DNA of 64,000 nt, taken from assembly GCF_009659625.1 (NCBI RefSeq), contig NZ_VOIW01000004.1, positions 310,001 through 374,000 on the forward strand, read 5' to 3'. The notes beneath the pieces are model-generated. The model was given only the letters and a program-made list of their open reading frames with translations, was not told the origin of the DNA and searched no databases. Below are positions 39,620-50,361 of this stretch, one piece after another. Within the stretch, counting starts at the first letter, position 1. Each line of letters opens with the position of its first letter. The position numbers and the translations under genes are program-made. This stretch comes from Pseudomonas haemolytica. Its GTDB lineage: Bacteria > Pseudomonadota > Gammaproteobacteria > Pseudomonadales > Pseudomonadaceae.

Positions 39620-40984
39620 ATGTCCGCTTTCTTTGCCGAACGCGCGCTGCTGCCTAATGGATGGGCCAACGATGTACGTCTTGAAGTCAGCGCCGATGGC
39701 CTGCTGACCCACGTTGAGCCCAATGCCAGTGCAGACGGCGCCGAACGACTGAGAGGCCCGGTATTGGCGGGCATGCCGAACCTGCACTCCCATGCGTTCC
39801 AGCGCGCCATGGCGGGCCTGGCCGAAGTGGCCGGCAACCCCAATGACAGTTTCTGGACCTGGCGCGATTTGATGTACCGCATGGTTGGCAAGATCAGCCC
39901 CGACCAATTGCAGGTCATCGCCCGCCAGCTGTATATCGAAATGCTCAAGGCCGGCTACACCTCGGTGGCCGAATTTCATTACGTGCACCACGATGTCAGC
40001 GGCCAGCCCTATGCCGACCGTACGGAGCTGTCGCGCCAGATCAGCCTGGCGGCCGCCAGCAGCGGGATCGGCCTGACATTGGTGCCGGTGCTGTATACCC
40101 ACTCCGGGTTTGGTGGCCAGGCGCCGAATGAAGGGCAACGACGCTTTATCAACAGCACCGAGAATTACCTCGACCTGCAAGCCCGCTTGCAACCAATCCT
40201 GGCGGCACAACCTGCGCAGCAACTGGGCCTGTGCTTCCACTCACTGCGCGCCGTCACACCCCAGCAAATCCAGGACGTTCTGGCGGCCAGTGACAAGAAT
40301 TGCCCGGTGCATATCCACATCGCTGAACAGCAGAAAGAAGTCGACGACTGTCTGGCCTGGAGCGGTAAACGCCCGCTGCAATGGCTGTATGACAATGTCG
40401 AGGTGGATGAGCGCTGGTGCCTGGTGCACGCCACCCATGCCGACCCTGATGAAGTGACACGCATGGCCAAAAGCCGCGCGATTGCCGGCTTGTGCCTGAC
40501 CACCGAGGCCAACCTGGGCGATGGGATTTTCCCGGCGGTGGATTTCCTCGCCCAGGGTGGGCGCCTGGGTATCGGTTCCGACAGCCATGTGTCATTGAGC
40601 GTGGTAGAGGAATTACGTTGGTTGGAATACGGCCAGCGCCTGCGCGACCAACGGCGTAATCGCCTGTATCGCAGTGATCAGCCGATGGTTGGCCGCACGC
40701 TGTTCGATGCCGCGCTGGACGGTGGCGCCCAAGCGCTGGGCCAACCAATTGGTCGCTTGGAAGCAGGTAAGCGCGCGGACTGGATTGTGCTCGACGGTAA
40801 TGACCCGTACCTGGCGACCACCCATGAGGATGGGATTCTCAATCGCTGGCTGTTCGCCGGTGGTGATCGACAGGTGCGCGATGTGCTGGTCAACGGCAAG
40901 TGGGTGGTGCGCGATGGGCGACACGCCGGTGAAGAGGAAAGCAGCCGGGCATTCACCCAAGTCCTGAGGGATTTGTTGAGCTGA
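39620..40984 (+). CDS. hutF: Formimidoylglutamate deiminase
   Basis: This 454-aa amidohydrolase converts formiminoglutamate to formylglutamate and ammonia, which is then used by HutG. Metal-binding motifs are visible in GMPNLHSHAFQRAM, in HIAEQQKEVDDC and in GIGSDSHVSLS. ATG at 39620 is preferred over the TTG at 39614. It is transcribed away from hutC. Confidence 0.94.
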   Translation: MSAFFAERALLPNGWANDVRLEVSADGLLTHVEPNASADGAERLRGPVLAGMPNLHSHAFQRAMAGLAEVAGNPNDSFWTWRDLMYRMVGKISPDQLQVIARQLYIEMLKAGYTSVAEFHYVHHDVSGQPYADRTELSRQISLAAASSGIGLTLVPVLYTHSGFGGQAPNEGQRRFINSTENYLDLQARLQPILAAQPAQQLGLCFHSLRAVTPQQIQDVLAASDKNCPVHIHIAEQQKEVDDCLAWSGKRPLQWLYDNVEVDERWCLVHATHADPDEVTRMAKSRAIAGLCLTTEANLGDGIFPAVDFLAQGGRLGIGSDSHVSLSVVEELRWLEYGQRLRDQRRNRLYRSDQPMVGRTLFDAALDGGAQALGQPIGRLEAGKRADWIVLDGNDPYLATTHEDGILNRWLFAGGDRQVRDVLVNGKWVVRDGRHAGEEESSRAFTQVLRDLLS

Positions 40985-41001
40985 CAGGCAACATATAACC
41001 A

Positions 41002-41092
41002 ATGTGGGAGGGGGCTTGCTCCCGATTGCAGTGTGTCAGCCAGTACATCTGATACTGACACACCGCTATCGGGAGCAAGCCCCCTCCCACAT
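41002..41092. repeat. REPIN between hutF and blc
   Basis: This is a head-to-head pair of the GGGAGGGGGCTTGCTCCC family with spacer core GTGTGTCAG ... CTGACACACCGCT, which itself forms an inner inverted repeat. It lies between two convergent genes. Confidence 0.92.
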
Positions 41093-41096
41093 TTAA

Positions 41097-41666
41097 TTAC
41101 TGCGAAGTCTTCGCCATCTGCTTGTCCGACGTACGCCAGATCAACCGCGTGGTGTCATACCCCTGCTGCCGCGCCCTGCTGAGCAGGTCTTCACGGGTAT
41201 CGGCACTCACCGTCGGCGTGCGCGACAAGATCCACATATAGCGGCGGCTCGGGCTGCCGACGATGGCAGTCTTGTAGTCATCGCTCACATACAGCACCCA
41301 GTAATCGCCCTTGGCGACGCCCGGCAGCAGTGACGTAAACCAGTTATTGAATTCCACCCACAGCTTGTCGGTCTTGCCGGGCACTTGCGGCGTGGCCGTG
41401 CCTTTAGCCTCTTGCCACTTCCATTCAGGTGTCAGGCAGCGATTGAACACCGACATATCACCATCCGGCAGCAAGGTATAACGGGCTTCGGATTGCGCAC
41501 AGTTGCGCTGGAAGTACATCGGCAATCGGGCCAACTCATACCAGGTGCCCTGGTAACGCTTGAGGTTGACGTTGCTGGCAGTCTTGGGTTGCAGATCATC
41601 GCCAGAATGGCTGGCGCAGCCCGCCAAAAACAGGCTGGCGCAAAGGAACAAAACAAAACGCATCAT
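41097..41666 (-). CDS. blc: Outer-membrane lipocalin Blc
   Basis: This 189-aa lipoprotein has lipobox LAGC at residue about 16 and the lipocalin motif GTWYELARLPMYFQ. Bacterial lipocalins bind lysophospholipids and act in envelope stress. GGGAG lies 7 bp before the ATG. It follows a small lipoprotein gene by 30 bp in the same direction. Confidence 0.92.
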   Translation of the reverse strand: MMRFVLFLCASLFLAGCASHSGDDLQPKTASNVNLKRYQGTWYELARLPMYFQRNCAQSEARYTLLPDGDMSVFNRCLTPEWKWQEAKGTATPQVPGKTDKLWVEFNNWFTSLLPGVAKGDYWVLYVSDDYKTAIVGSPSRRYMWILSRTPTVSADTREDLLSRARQQGYDTTRLIWRTSDKQMAKTSQ

Positions 41667-41696
41667 TCTTCTTCTCCCGCAGGCTCGCGCCCCGGT

Positions 41697-41951
41697 TTAC
41701 TTCAGGCCTTGCCCGGAAAACATCAGAACTTTGTCACCGGCGTACTGCACGCTGATAAAGCTGTTTTTATCGCCCCACGTGCAGCTGGACATACCCAGCG
41801 CACCGGAACAATCGGTCGGCTTACCCAGCAACGACTCCACCTCGGCCTTGGCCATGCCAGCCGACAGTTTCTGGTAGTTTTCTTGATTGACCTTGCTGCA
41901 AGCGGCTAACAGCACACAAAAAGCCAGCAGGGCGAGACGGCGTAAAGACAT
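41697..41951 (-). CDS. Small lipoprotein with BamE/SmpA-like repeat
   Basis: This 84-aa protein has lipobox LLAAC followed by LSAGMAKAEVESLLGKPTDCSG. The latter resembles the start of the small helix-helix-sheet fold shared by BamE-like and DUF3862 lipoproteins. AGGAGC lies 6 bp upstream of the ATG. It is probably co-transcribed with blc. The function is not known. Confidence 0.82.
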   Translation of the reverse strand: MSLRRLALLAFCVLLAACSKVNQENYQKLSAGMAKAEVESLLGKPTDCSGALGMSSCTWGDKNSFISVQYAGDKVLMFSGQGLK

Positions 41952-42043
41952 GGAAAAGCTCCTGGAGAGACAAAGCAGCTGGGGTATCTGCCAGAAGCTT
42001 AGAAGGGAAAAGAGGTGTCTGGTTCCCGACGAGCGAAAACAAA

Positions 42044-42079
42044 AAAGCCCCGAAAACGCTGAAACGTTTCGGGGCTTCT
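42044..42079 (-). terminator. Terminator of fbp
   Basis: AAGCCCCGAAA and TTTCGGGGCTT form an 11-bp stem around a short loop. On the minus strand the stem is followed by a six-T run, so it ends the fbp transcript. Confidence 0.88.
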
Positions 42080-42125
42080 TGTCATTCAAAACATCACGTC
42101 ATGAATGCTCTCTCACCACAGGGGC

Positions 42126-43136
42126 TTACTTCTTGTGGTAACCGGTCACACGCTCAACTTCTTCCTTCGAACCCAGGAACACCGCCACGCGCTGGTGCAG
42201 GCCTTCTGGCTGGATATCGAGGATGCGCTGGTGGCCGTCGGTGGACGCACCGCCCGCCTGCTCGACCAGGAACGACATCGGGTTGGCTTCGTACATCAGG
42301 CGCAGCTTGCCCGGCTTGGACGGCTCGCGGCTGTCACGTGGGTACATGAACAGACCACCACGGGTCAGGATACGGTGTACGTCGGCAACCATCGCAGCGA
42401 CCCAGCGCATGTTGAAGTTCTTCTTCAACGGGCCTTCTTCGCCTTCCATCAGTTCGTTGACGTAACGTTTCACCGGCTCTTCCCAGTGACGCTGGTTGGA
42501 CATGTTGATCGCGAATTCCTGGGTAGAAGCAGGAATCGAAATATCTTCGTGCGTCAGCACAAAACTGCCCATTTCGCGGTCCAGGGTGAAGCCCTTGACG
42601 CCGTCGCCCAGGGTCAGCACCAGCATGGTCTGTGGGCCGTAGATCGCGTAGCCGGCCGCAACCTGCTCAGTGCCTGGCTGCAGGAAAGCCTTTTCGTTCA
42701 AGGCTTCGTTCTGGCTCAGGTATTCGCTCGGGCAGCGCAGTACCGAAAAGATGGTGCCGACCGGTGCGTTGATGTCGATGTTGGACGAACCGTCCAGTGG
42801 GTCGAATACCAGCAGGTACGCGCCTTTCGGGTATTTGCCCGGGATCTGGTAGGCATTGTCCATTTCTTCGGACGCCATGCCGGCCAGGTGACCGCCCCAT
42901 TCGTTGGCTTCAAGCAGGATTTCGTTGGAGATTACGTCGAGCTTCTTCTGCACTTCGCCTTGGACGTTTTCAGTGCCCATGCTGCCCAACACGCCACCCA
43001 GGGCGCCTTTGGACACGGCGTGGCTGATTTCCTTGCAAGCACGCGCCACCACTTCGATAAGGAAGCGCAGATCAGCAGGCGTGTTGTTGCTGCGGGTCTG
43101 CTCGATCAAATAGCGACTCAGGGTAACGCGGGACAT
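42126..43136 (-). CDS. fbp: Fructose-1,6-bisphosphatase class 1
   Basis: This 336-aa enzyme removes the 1-phosphate of fructose 1,6-bisphosphate in gluconeogenesis. The metal-binding signature [20 protein letters not shown] and the substrate region [14 protein letters not shown] are visible. It is monocistronic with its own terminator. Confidence 0.95.
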   Translation of the reverse strand: MSRVTLSRYLIEQTRSNNTPADLRFLIEVVARACKEISHAVSKGALGGVLGSMGTENVQGEVQKKLDVISNEILLEANEWGGHLAGMASEEMDNAYQIPGKYPKGAYLLVFDPLDGSSNIDINAPVGTIFSVLRCPSEYLSQNEALNEKAFLQPGTEQVAAGYAIYGPQTMLVLTLGDGVKGFTLDREMGSFVLTHEDISIPASTQEFAINMSNQRHWEEPVKRYVNELMEGEEGPLKKNFNMRWVAAMVADVHRILTRGGLFMYPRDSREPSKPGKLRLMYEANPMSFLVEQAGGASTDGHQRILDIQPEGLHQRVAVFLGSKEEVERVTGYHKK

Positions 43137-43259
43137 GGAAGGCTCCGGAGAATGGGGGGGCTAAAAACCCGCGCAGTTTAACGCGAGTCGGGGCGTATTT
43201 CCTCTAATCAGAGGATTTAACTCCAATAGAGTTCACGACTTGCCGGCACGCTCGGCGTC

Positions 43260-43281
43260 GTGGGAGCGAGCCTGCTCCCAC
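43260..43281. repeat. Single REP palindrome after glgP
   Basis: GTGGGAGC and GCTCCCAC pair around GAGCCT and are followed by CATTTTT on the plus strand. It lies between the glgP stop and the fbp start. Confidence 0.65.
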
Positions 43282-43300
43282 ATTTTTGCATCAGCGGTGT

Positions 43301-45751
43301 TTAGTCGAGGGCTTTCCAGATCTCGGTGGCGTATTCGCGGATGGTCCGGTCCGAACTGAACCAGCCCATGCGCGCAGTATTGAGCACCGCCGAACGCCAC
43401 CACTCCTTGGAATCGTGCCAATGCGCCTCGACCCGTGCCTGGGCGTCCCAGTAGGAATCAAAGTCGGCGCACACCAGGAAGCGATCGTAATCGATCAGCC
43501 CATCGATCAGGCCCACGTAACGCCCCGGATCATCCGGCGAGAACACCCCGCCGCGAATCGCTTGCAGCACATCGTTCAAGCGATGCGACGCGGCGATGTC
43601 CGGCCCGGCGTTGAATTCGCCGGCATGCTTGCGCGCTTCCACCTGCTGGGCACTGAGGCCGAAGATAAACATGTGCTCGGCGCCCACACGCTCGTGCATC
43701 TCCACGTTAGCGCCGTCCATGGTGCCGATGGTCAGCGCGCCGTTGAGCCCGAACTTCATGTTGCTGGTACCCGACGCTTCGAAGCCGGCGGTGGAAATCT
43801 GTTCCGACAAATCCGCCGCTGGAATGATGCTCTCCGCCAGGCTGACGTTGTAGTTGGGCAGGAACACCACTTTGAGCAAGCCGCGTACGGTCGGGTCATT
43901 GTTGACGGTGCGGGCGATGTCGTTGGTCAGCTTGATGATCAGCTTGGCCTGGTGATAACTGGCCGCGGCCTTGCCGGCGAATATCTTCACCCGTGGCACC
44001 CAGTCGGTTTCGGGTTCGGCACGGATCGCCTGGTACAGCGCCACGGTGTGCAGCAGGTTGAGCAGTTGGCGTTTGTATTCGTGGATGCGCTTGACCTGCA
44101 CATCGAACATCGCCGCCGGGTTGACCGCGATGCCCAGGCGCTCATGAATGATCTCGGCCAATGCACGCTTACTGTGCAGGCGCTGTTCAGCGAAGGCTTT
44201 ACGGAAGGCCGGTTTCTCGGCAAACGGTTCCAGCTCGATCAGACGCTGCTCGGGCTGGTCGAGAATCTCCGCGCCCAAGGCTTCCACCAGCATCTCGGTC
44301 AACTTGGGGTTGGCCTGGTACAACCAGCGGCGAAAGGTGATGCCGTTGGTTTTGTTGTTGATGCGCTCGGGATAGAGCTTGTGCAATTCGGAGAACACCG
44401 TGCTGCGCATCAGCTGGGTGTGCAAACCCGATACGCCGTTGACGCTATGGGAGCCGAGGAATGCCAGGTTGCCCATGCGCACGCGGCGGCCGTTGTCTTC
44501 TTCGATCAGTGATACGGCGCGCAGTACGTCAAAATCGTGGATGCCCTTGGCGCGTAGCGAGTCGATGTGTTGGGCGTTGATCAGGTAGATGATCTGCATG
44601 TGCCGGGGCAGCATGCGTTCCATCAGGCCGACCGGCCAGGTCTCCAGCGCCTCGGGCAGCAAGGTGTGGTTGGTGTACGAGAGGGTTTCGACCGTGACGT
44701 CCCACGCGGCTTCCCACGGAATGTCATGCAGGTCCACCAGTTGGCGCATCAACTCGGCCACGGCGATGGACGGGTGGGTGTCGTTGAGCTGAATGGCGGC
44801 GTGTTCGCCCAGGCTCAGCACCGAACCGTGCATGTTCTTATGGCGGCGCAGCAAATCCTGCAGCGAAGCGGAGACGAAGAAATATTCCTGGCGCAGGCGC
44901 AGTTCCTGTCCCGCTTCGGTGCTGTCGGCCGGGTACAGCACTCGGGAGATGCTTTCGGCGCGGGCCACTTCGGCGACGGCACCCAGGTGGTCACCGGCGT
45001 TGAAACGCTCCAGGTGCAAGTCTTCCACGGCCCGTGCACGCCACAGGCGCAGGGTGTTGACGCTGGCGCCGCGCCAGCCGACTACCGGTGTGTCATAGGC
45101 GACTGCGCGTACGGTTTCGCTGGGCGACCACACCTGGATCATCTTGCCGGAGGCGTCCGCCAGGGTTTCGACGCTGCCGCCAAAGCCAATCGGGTAAATC
45201 ACTTCAGCGCGTTCGAATTCCCACGGGTTACCGAAATCCAGCCAGCGTTCGGTCTGCTCCTGCTGCCAGCCGTCGACGATGGCCTGGCGGAACAAGCCGT
45301 GTTCATAGCGGATACCATAGCCGTGGCCGGCAATGCCCAGGGTCGACATGCTTTCCATGAAGCACGCTGCCAAGCGGCCAAGGCCACCGTTGCCGAGCGC
45401 CGCATCAGGCTCCAGCAGGCGGATGCGTTCCAGGTCGACACCCAGTTCAGACAAGGCTTCGCGCGCGATTTCCAGCACGCCGAGATTGCTCAGGCTGTCG
45501 TAGAGCAAGCGGCCGATGAGAAATTCCAGCGAGAGGTAATAAACGCGCTTCTGGCCTTTGCGATAAATACGCCGCGTATGGTCCATCCAGTGATCGACCA
45601 TCTGGTCGCGAGCGGCCAGGGCAATGGCTTCGAACCAGTCGTGGTCGAAGGCGTGATCCGGGTCCTTGCCCACCGCGTAGGTAAGTTTGGTCAAGACAGC
45701 ATCGCGGAATGCGGCTACCTCTGCTTCTCGTGCAAGCGGTTCCTGAGACAT
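43301..45751 (-). CDS. glgP: Glycogen/maltodextrin phosphorylase
   Basis: This 816-aa enzyme phosphorolyses alpha-1,4-glucan to glucose 1-phosphate. The PLP-lysine region EASGTSNMKFGLNGAL and GTMDGANVEM are intact, and the N-terminal half has the standard GT35 features (GNGGLGRLAACF). It stands alone here, without other glg genes. Confidence 0.94.
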   Translation of the reverse strand: MSQEPLAREAEVAAFRDAVLTKLTYAVGKDPDHAFDHDWFEAIALAARDQMVDHWMDHTRRIYRKGQKRVYYLSLEFLIGRLLYDSLSNLGVLEIAREALSELGVDLERIRLLEPDAALGNGGLGRLAACFMESMSTLGIAGHGYGIRYEHGLFRQAIVDGWQQEQTERWLDFGNPWEFERAEVIYPIGFGGSVETLADASGKMIQVWSPSETVRAVAYDTPVVGWRGASVNTLRLWRARAVEDLHLERFNAGDHLGAVAEVARAESISRVLYPADSTEAGQELRLRQEYFFVSASLQDLLRRHKNMHGSVLSLGEHAAIQLNDTHPSIAVAELMRQLVDLHDIPWEAAWDVTVETLSYTNHTLLPEALETWPVGLMERMLPRHMQIIYLINAQHIDSLRAKGIHDFDVLRAVSLIEEDNGRRVRMGNLAFLGSHSVNGVSGLHTQLMRSTVFSELHKLYPERINNKTNGITFRRWLYQANPKLTEMLVEALGAEILDQPEQRLIELEPFAEKPAFRKAFAEQRLHSKRALAEIIHERLGIAVNPAAMFDVQVKRIHEYKRQLLNLLHTVALYQAIRAEPETDWVPRVKIFAGKAAASYHQAKLIIKLTNDIARTVNNDPTVRGLLKVVFLPNYNVSLAESIIPAADLSEQISTAGFEASGTSNMKFGLNGALTIGTMDGANVEMHERVGAEHMFIFGLSAQQVEARKHAGEFNAGPDIAASHRLNDVLQAIRGGVFSPDDPGRYVGLIDGLIDYDRFLVCADFDSYWDAQARVEAHWHDSKEWWRSAVLNTARMGWFSSDRTIREYATEIWKALD

Positions 45752-45988
45752 CGGTGCGACCTCGGGCGAGATTGAAGGAGTTGCTAGAGCCTAGTCGGTC
45801 TGACAGACGGTGGACGTGCTGGTTCGGCAGTTTTTCAACTCATTCACCATTGGCTGAATTTGATGCAGGGGTCGTGCCCGATCAGGCGTCATCGAAACCT
45901 TTGAGCTGAAACCTGCAAAATATTGTTCAAAAAACCACCAATCCCGGTATGATCCCGCGCCCGGATACAGCCCCACCTTGGAACCTTG

Positions 45989-46423
45989 ATGAAGCCTCAA
46001 CTGATCGCCGCCGCGGAACTCGACCGTCTAGAGACCTGGCAGAAATATTCCGCCCACATGTGCGGCGGCTGTGTGTCCAGCTGCTGCACCCTACCGGTTG
46101 AGGTGAAGATCAAGGACCTGATCCGCATTGGTATCGTCGATGAGTTCGAGCGTGGCGACCCACCGAAGAACATCGCCAAGCGCTTGCAGAAGGAAGGCAT
46201 CGTCGAGCGCTACAACAACAAATCCGAGATTTTTACCCTGCAGCGCATGAGCAACAACGACTGCCTGTACCTGGATCGTAAGACGCGCTTCTGCACTATT
46301 TATGACAAGCGTCCGGATACTTGCCGCAATCATCCGAAAATCGGGCCGCGACCGGGCTATTGTGCGTATAAGCCCAAGGAAGTGGTGCGCGAAACCAACT
46401 TCAAGACCCTGGATAAGTTCTGA
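45989..46423 (+). CDS. YkgJ-family cysteine cluster protein
   Basis: This 144-aa protein has Cys-rich groups CGGCVSSCC near residue 25 and C-x7-9-C motifs in FCTIYDKRPDTCRNHP. The spacing is that of the YkgJ family, thought to bind zinc or an iron-sulfur cluster. The exact role is unknown. The ATG at 45989 overlaps a preceding TTG in frame. It diverges from glgP. Confidence 0.88.
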   Translation: MKPQLIAAAELDRLETWQKYSAHMCGGCVSSCCTLPVEVKIKDLIRIGIVDEFERGDPPKNIAKRLQKEGIVERYNNKSEIFTLQRMSNNDCLYLDRKTRFCTIYDKRPDTCRNHPKIGPRPGYCAYKPKEVVRETNFKTLDKF

Positions 46424-46447
46424 TCCGGGTTTTGTGGGGCTTTCAAG

Positions 46448-46529
46448 GGCCTCATCGGGAGCAAGCCCCCTCCCACCTTTGAATGTATTCACAGATCAAA
46501 GGTGGGAGGGGGCTTGCTCCCGATGAGGC
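46448..46529. repeat. REPIN in inverted (tail-out) arrangement after the cysteine-cluster gene
   Basis: The arms run GGCCTCATCGGGAGCAAG ... CCTCCCACCTTTGA and TCAAAGGTGGGAGG ... CTTGCTCCCGATGAGGCC. The GTGGGAGG ends therefore face inward, opposite to the other pairs in this window. Confidence 0.9.
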
Positions 46530-46560
46530 CGGTACAGCCACCACAAAACCTGCAGACATA

Positions 46561-46596
46561 AAAAACGCCCCCGGCCTTTCGACCGGGGGCGTTTTT
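46561..46596. terminator. Bidirectional terminator between the cysteine-cluster gene and typA
   Basis: AAAAACGCCCCCGG and CCGGGGGCGTTTTT form a perfect 14-bp stem around 8 bases. A-run and T-run flanks allow termination in both directions for these convergent genes. Confidence 0.92.
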
Positions 46597-46614
46597 CATT
46601 CAGCCTGAGTTAAC

Positions 46615-48435
46615 TCAGTTCTTGGCTTTCTTGGCAGCGCGGGTACGCTCGCCTTCGTCCAGGATCTTCTTACGCAGGCGGATCGACTTAGGCGTGACTT
46701 CGCACAGCTCGTCGTCCTGGATGAATTCCAGGGCCTGTTCCAGGGTGAAGCGAACAGGTGGGACCAGAGCGATGGTTTCGTCTTTGCCCGAAGCACGCAT
46801 GTTGTCGAGCTTCTTGCCTTTGGTTGGGTTGACGCCCATGTCGTTGTCACGGCTATTCAGACCAACGATCTGGCCGTTGTAGATCTCTTGACCGTGTTCA
46901 ACGAACAGCTTGCCACGCGCCTGGAGGGTTTCCAGGGAGTAGGTCAGCGCCTTGCCGGTTTCTACCGATACCAGAACACCGTTCTGACGGCCGGACATGT
47001 CGCCGGACTTCATGGTGTCGTAGCGATCGAAGATCGAGGTCAGGATGCCAGCACCGTTGGTCAGGGTCAGGAACTGGTTACGGAAACCGATCAGACCACG
47101 AGCAGGGATGTTGTATTCCAGACGTACACGGCCTTTGCCATCCGGCACCATGTTGGTCAGGTCGCCCTTACGCAGGCCCATCTCTTCCATGACCTTGCCC
47201 TGGGATTCTTCAGGGGTGTCGATGGTGACGTTTTCGAACGGTTCCTGCTTCACGCCGTCAACCTGACGGATGATCACTTCCGGACGACCAACACCCATTT
47301 CGAAGCCTTCGCGACGCATGGTTTCGATCAGTACCGAGAGGTGCAGCTCACCACGGCCGGAGACCTTGAACTTGTCAGCCGAATCGCCTTCTTCAACGCG
47401 CAGAGCAACGTTGTACAGCAGCTCCTTGTCCAGACGCTCCTTGATGTTACGGGAGGTCACGAACTTGCCTTCTTTACCGCAGAACGGCGAGTCGTTTACC
47501 TGGAAGGTCATGGAAACGGTTGGCTCGTCAACGGTCAGGGGCTTCATCGCCTCGACAGTGTCCGGCTGGCACAGGGTGTCGGAGATGAACAGCGAGTCCA
47601 TACCGCTCACGCACACGATGTCGCCTGCGAAAGCTTCTTCAACGTCGATACGGTGCAGACCGTGGTGACCCATCAGCTTCAGGATACGACCGTTACGCTT
47701 CTTGCCGTCGGCACCGATAGCCACAACCGGGGTGTTCGGCTTGACGCTACCACGAGCGATACGGCCAACGCCGATAACACCCAGGAAGCTGTTGTAGTCC
47801 AGTGCCGAGATTTGCATCTGGAACGGGCCGTCACGGTCAACCTTCGGCGGCGGAACGTGGTCAACGATCGCCTGGTACAGCGGGGTCATGTCTTCCGCCA
47901 TTGCGGTGTGTTCCAGACCGGCAATACCGTTCAGGGCCGAAGCGTAGATGACTTGGAAGTCCAGCTGTTCTTCGGTGGCACCCAGGTTGTCGAACAGGTC
48001 GAAGATCTGGTCCAGAACCCAGTCCGGACGCGCGCCTGGACGGTCAACCTTGTTGATGCACACGATCGGACGCAGGCCGGCTTCGAAAGCCTTCTTGGTC
48101 ACGAAACGGGTTTGCGGCATAGGGCCGTCTTGAGCGTCAACCAGCAGCAGAACGGAGTCAACCATCGACATTACGCGTTCTACTTCGCCGCCGAAGTCGG
48201 CGTGGCCCGGGGTATCCACGATGTTGATGTGGTAGCCGTTCCAGTTGATAGCGGTGTTTTTTGCCAGGATGGTAATACCGCGCTCTTTTTCCTGGTCGTT
48301 GGAGTCCATCACGCGCTCGTCGTTGAGCTCGTTGCGCTCCAGGGTGCCGGATTGACGCAGGAGTTTGTCTACCAGGGTGGTTTTACCATGGTCAACGTGA
48401 GCAATGATGGCGATGTTACGTAGATTTTCGATCAC
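46615..48435 (-). CDS. typA: Ribosome-associated GTPase TypA/BipA
   Basis: This 606-aa translational GTPase has G1 AHVDHGKT, G3 [11 protein letters not shown] and G4 NKVD, followed by EF-G-like domains III and V and the BipA-specific C-terminal domain. It acts in ribosome assembly and stress adaptation. The start codon is GTG ([10 protein letters not shown]). Confidence 0.95.
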   Translation of the reverse strand: MIENLRNIAIIAHVDHGKTTLVDKLLRQSGTLERNELNDERVMDSNDQEKERGITILAKNTAINWNGYHINIVDTPGHADFGGEVERVMSMVDSVLLLVDAQDGPMPQTRFVTKKAFEAGLRPIVCINKVDRPGARPDWVLDQIFDLFDNLGATEEQLDFQVIYASALNGIAGLEHTAMAEDMTPLYQAIVDHVPPPKVDRDGPFQMQISALDYNSFLGVIGVGRIARGSVKPNTPVVAIGADGKKRNGRILKLMGHHGLHRIDVEEAFAGDIVCVSGMDSLFISDTLCQPDTVEAMKPLTVDEPTVSMTFQVNDSPFCGKEGKFVTSRNIKERLDKELLYNVALRVEEGDSADKFKVSGRGELHLSVLIETMRREGFEMGVGRPEVIIRQVDGVKQEPFENVTIDTPEESQGKVMEEMGLRKGDLTNMVPDGKGRVRLEYNIPARGLIGFRNQFLTLTNGAGILTSIFDRYDTMKSGDMSGRQNGVLVSVETGKALTYSLETLQARGKLFVEHGQEIYNGQIVGLNSRDNDMGVNPTKGKKLDNMRASGKDETIALVPPVRFTLEQALEFIQDDELCEVTPKSIRLRKKILDEGERTRAAKKAKN

Positions 48436-48574
48436 TTGTGTATCTCGATCAGAGGATTCGGTGTGCTGACAGGTCGTGGCAGCGATTAACAGTAGAGTCA
48501 GGCCTTGCCGTTACAGCTTGACGGCAGAGTCGGGGGGCCGGTGACGCAGGCCACAGGCAAACAGCCCCGGGCTC

Positions 48575-50029
48575 TTAGCTCGGTCGATAAACGCGCACAT
48601 TGGCATGCCCCTCACTGAGCAAATGGTGGGCATGCAGGCGACTCATCACGCCTTTGTCGCAATACAGCAGGTACTGACGGCTGTTATCCAGTTCCTTGAA
48701 ACGCGCGTTCAATGCATAGAACGGCAGCGTTTGCACGTCGATGCCAGCGATTTCCAGCGGCTCATCTTCAGCAGCATCCGGGTGACGGATGTCGACAACG
48801 ATCTGGCCGGCCAGGGCTTCGCTGACTTCTTCGATTTTCACGTCTTGGCCCAATTCGTCGATTACGCGATCGATCGGGACCATTTTGGCGTTCTCGAGCG
48901 CACGCTCCAGAATCGCCATGTCGAACTGTTGTTCTTCGTACTCCACGCGGTTGCGCTTGGCGTGGGTCTTGGGGTTCACCGAAATGACCCCGCAATATTC
49001 AGGCATGTGCTTGGCAAAGTCCGCCGTGCCGATTTCTTCGGCCAGGTCGATGATGTCCTGCTTGTGGCTGGCGATCAGCGGGCGCAGCACCAGCTTCTCG
49101 GTCACGCAGTCGATCAGCGACAGGTTCGGCAGCGTCTGGCTGGACACCTGGGAAATCGCTTCACCGGTCACCAGCGCGTCAATCTGCAACTGATCGGCGA
49201 TTCGGGACGCAGCGCGCAACATCATACGCTTCAATACGACGCCCATATGACCGTTATCGACTTTGCCGAGAATTTCTCCCAGCACTTCCTCGAACGGCAC
49301 GCTTACAAATAGCACGCGCTGGGAGCTGCCGTACTTCTTCCAGATGTAATGCGCGACTTCCATCACGCCCAATTCGTGTGCACGCCCGCCCAGGTTGAAG
49401 AAGCAGAAGTGGCTCATCAGGCCGCGGCGCATGATCTGGTAGGCCGCCACCGTGGAATCGAAACCGCCGGACATCAATACCAGGGTCTGTTCCAGGGCGC
49501 CCAATGGGTAGCCGCCGATGCTGTTGTGCTGGCTGTGGATCACAAACAACCGTTGGTCGCGAATTTCCATGCGCACTTCAATTTGCGGCGCCTTGAGGGA
49601 AATTCCAGCGGCGCCGCACTCGCGACGCAGCTTGCTGCCGACGTATTTTTCGACGTCCATGGAGCTGAACGAATGCTTGCCGGCACGCTTGCAGCGCACC
49701 GAAAAAATCTTGCCTTCCAGCGAGCTGCCGTAGTGCTGCTTGCACTTCTCGGTGATGTCGTCGAAGTCGCCCAGCGGGTACTCATCCACCTGCAGGAAAT
49801 GGGCGATGCCTGGCATGCAACTCAGGCGCTCGGTCATGTCTTTCAAGGCTTTGGCGTCGGTAATGCGGGTTTCCAGCTCGAGATTGTCCCACACGCCGTT
49901 CACCACCACAGCCGGGTCCAGGTCACGGAGCACGGCACGGATGTTCTTGGCCAATTGACGGATGAAACGCGTCCGTACCGGTCGGCTTTTGATGGTGATC
50001 TCGGGGAAGACTTTAACGATTAATTTCAT
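48575..50029 (-). CDS. thiI: tRNA 4-thiouridine / thiamine sulfurtransferase with rhodanese domain
   Basis: This 484-aa enzyme has a THUMP domain (residues about 60-165), a PP-loop (SGGFDST) adenylating domain and a C-terminal rhodanese domain with the acceptor Cys in [10 protein letters not shown]. It makes 4-thiouridine at tRNA position 8 and supplies sulfur for the thiamine thiazole. The ATG at 50029 (MKLIVKVFP) gives the normal N-terminus. Confidence 0.95.
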   Translation of the reverse strand: MKLIVKVFPEITIKSRPVRTRFIRQLAKNIRAVLRDLDPAVVVNGVWDNLELETRITDAKALKDMTERLSCMPGIAHFLQVDEYPLGDFDDITEKCKQHYGSSLEGKIFSVRCKRAGKHSFSSMDVEKYVGSKLRRECGAAGISLKAPQIEVRMEIRDQRLFVIHSQHNSIGGYPLGALEQTLVLMSGGFDSTVAAYQIMRRGLMSHFCFFNLGGRAHELGVMEVAHYIWKKYGSSQRVLFVSVPFEEVLGEILGKVDNGHMGVVLKRMMLRAASRIADQLQIDALVTGEAISQVSSQTLPNLSLIDCVTEKLVLRPLIASHKQDIIDLAEEIGTADFAKHMPEYCGVISVNPKTHAKRNRVEYEEQQFDMAILERALENAKMVPIDRVIDELGQDVKIEEVSEALAGQIVVDIRHPDAAEDEPLEIAGIDVQTLPFYALNARFKELDNSRQYLLYCDKGVMSRLHAHHLLSEGHANVRVYRPS

Positions 50030-50125
50030 GGAAACAGCGCGCGCCGGGCCTGCTGAAAAAGGGGGGCGCGGATTATAGCGGAAATCGCTCAAGGTTTAAC
50101 CAGTTAATATGCATCGCACCCGCAA

Positions 50126-50142
50126 CGCACCAAAACGGGTCA
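50126..50142. promoter_or_regulatory. NtrC-binding site upstream of glnA
   Basis: CGCACCAAAACGGGTCA agrees with TGCACCAAAATGGTGCA at 13 of 17 positions. It sits about 105 bp upstream of the -24 element, a normal enhancer distance. A weaker GCACC-type half-site occurs at 50198-50202. Confidence 0.6.
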
Positions 50143-50245
50143 TTTACACAAATAAACGCTACATTGCAGTGCGCTATTTATACCGTTTCAACGAATTGCA
50201 CCGTTATAGGGGCCATTTTGAGGCAAAACGGCCATGTTGGCGCAC

Positions 50246-50261
50246 TGGCATGCAATTTGCT
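50246..50261 (+). promoter_or_regulatory. Sigma-54 promoter of glnA
   Basis: TGGCATGCAATTTGCT matches TGGCACG-N4-TTGCW with one mismatch and correct spacing. The glnA start is about 90 bp downstream of the predicted transcript start. Confidence 0.8.
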
Positions 50262-50361
50262 CTCTTGTGAGGCAGGTTGCCATGGCGGAGTATCCGCGCC
50301 GGCATCACCCACATTCTAAGGGCTACTCCACTACCCAGCCCGAAGCCACCCGGAGGACACC

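Larger units (their letters stand above)
50030..50361. other. 332-bp thiI-glnA divergent control region
   Basis: No gene was found here. It carries an NtrC-like site and a sigma-54 promoter directed at glnA, and must also hold the thiI promoter, which I could not place with confidence. Confidence 0.6.
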
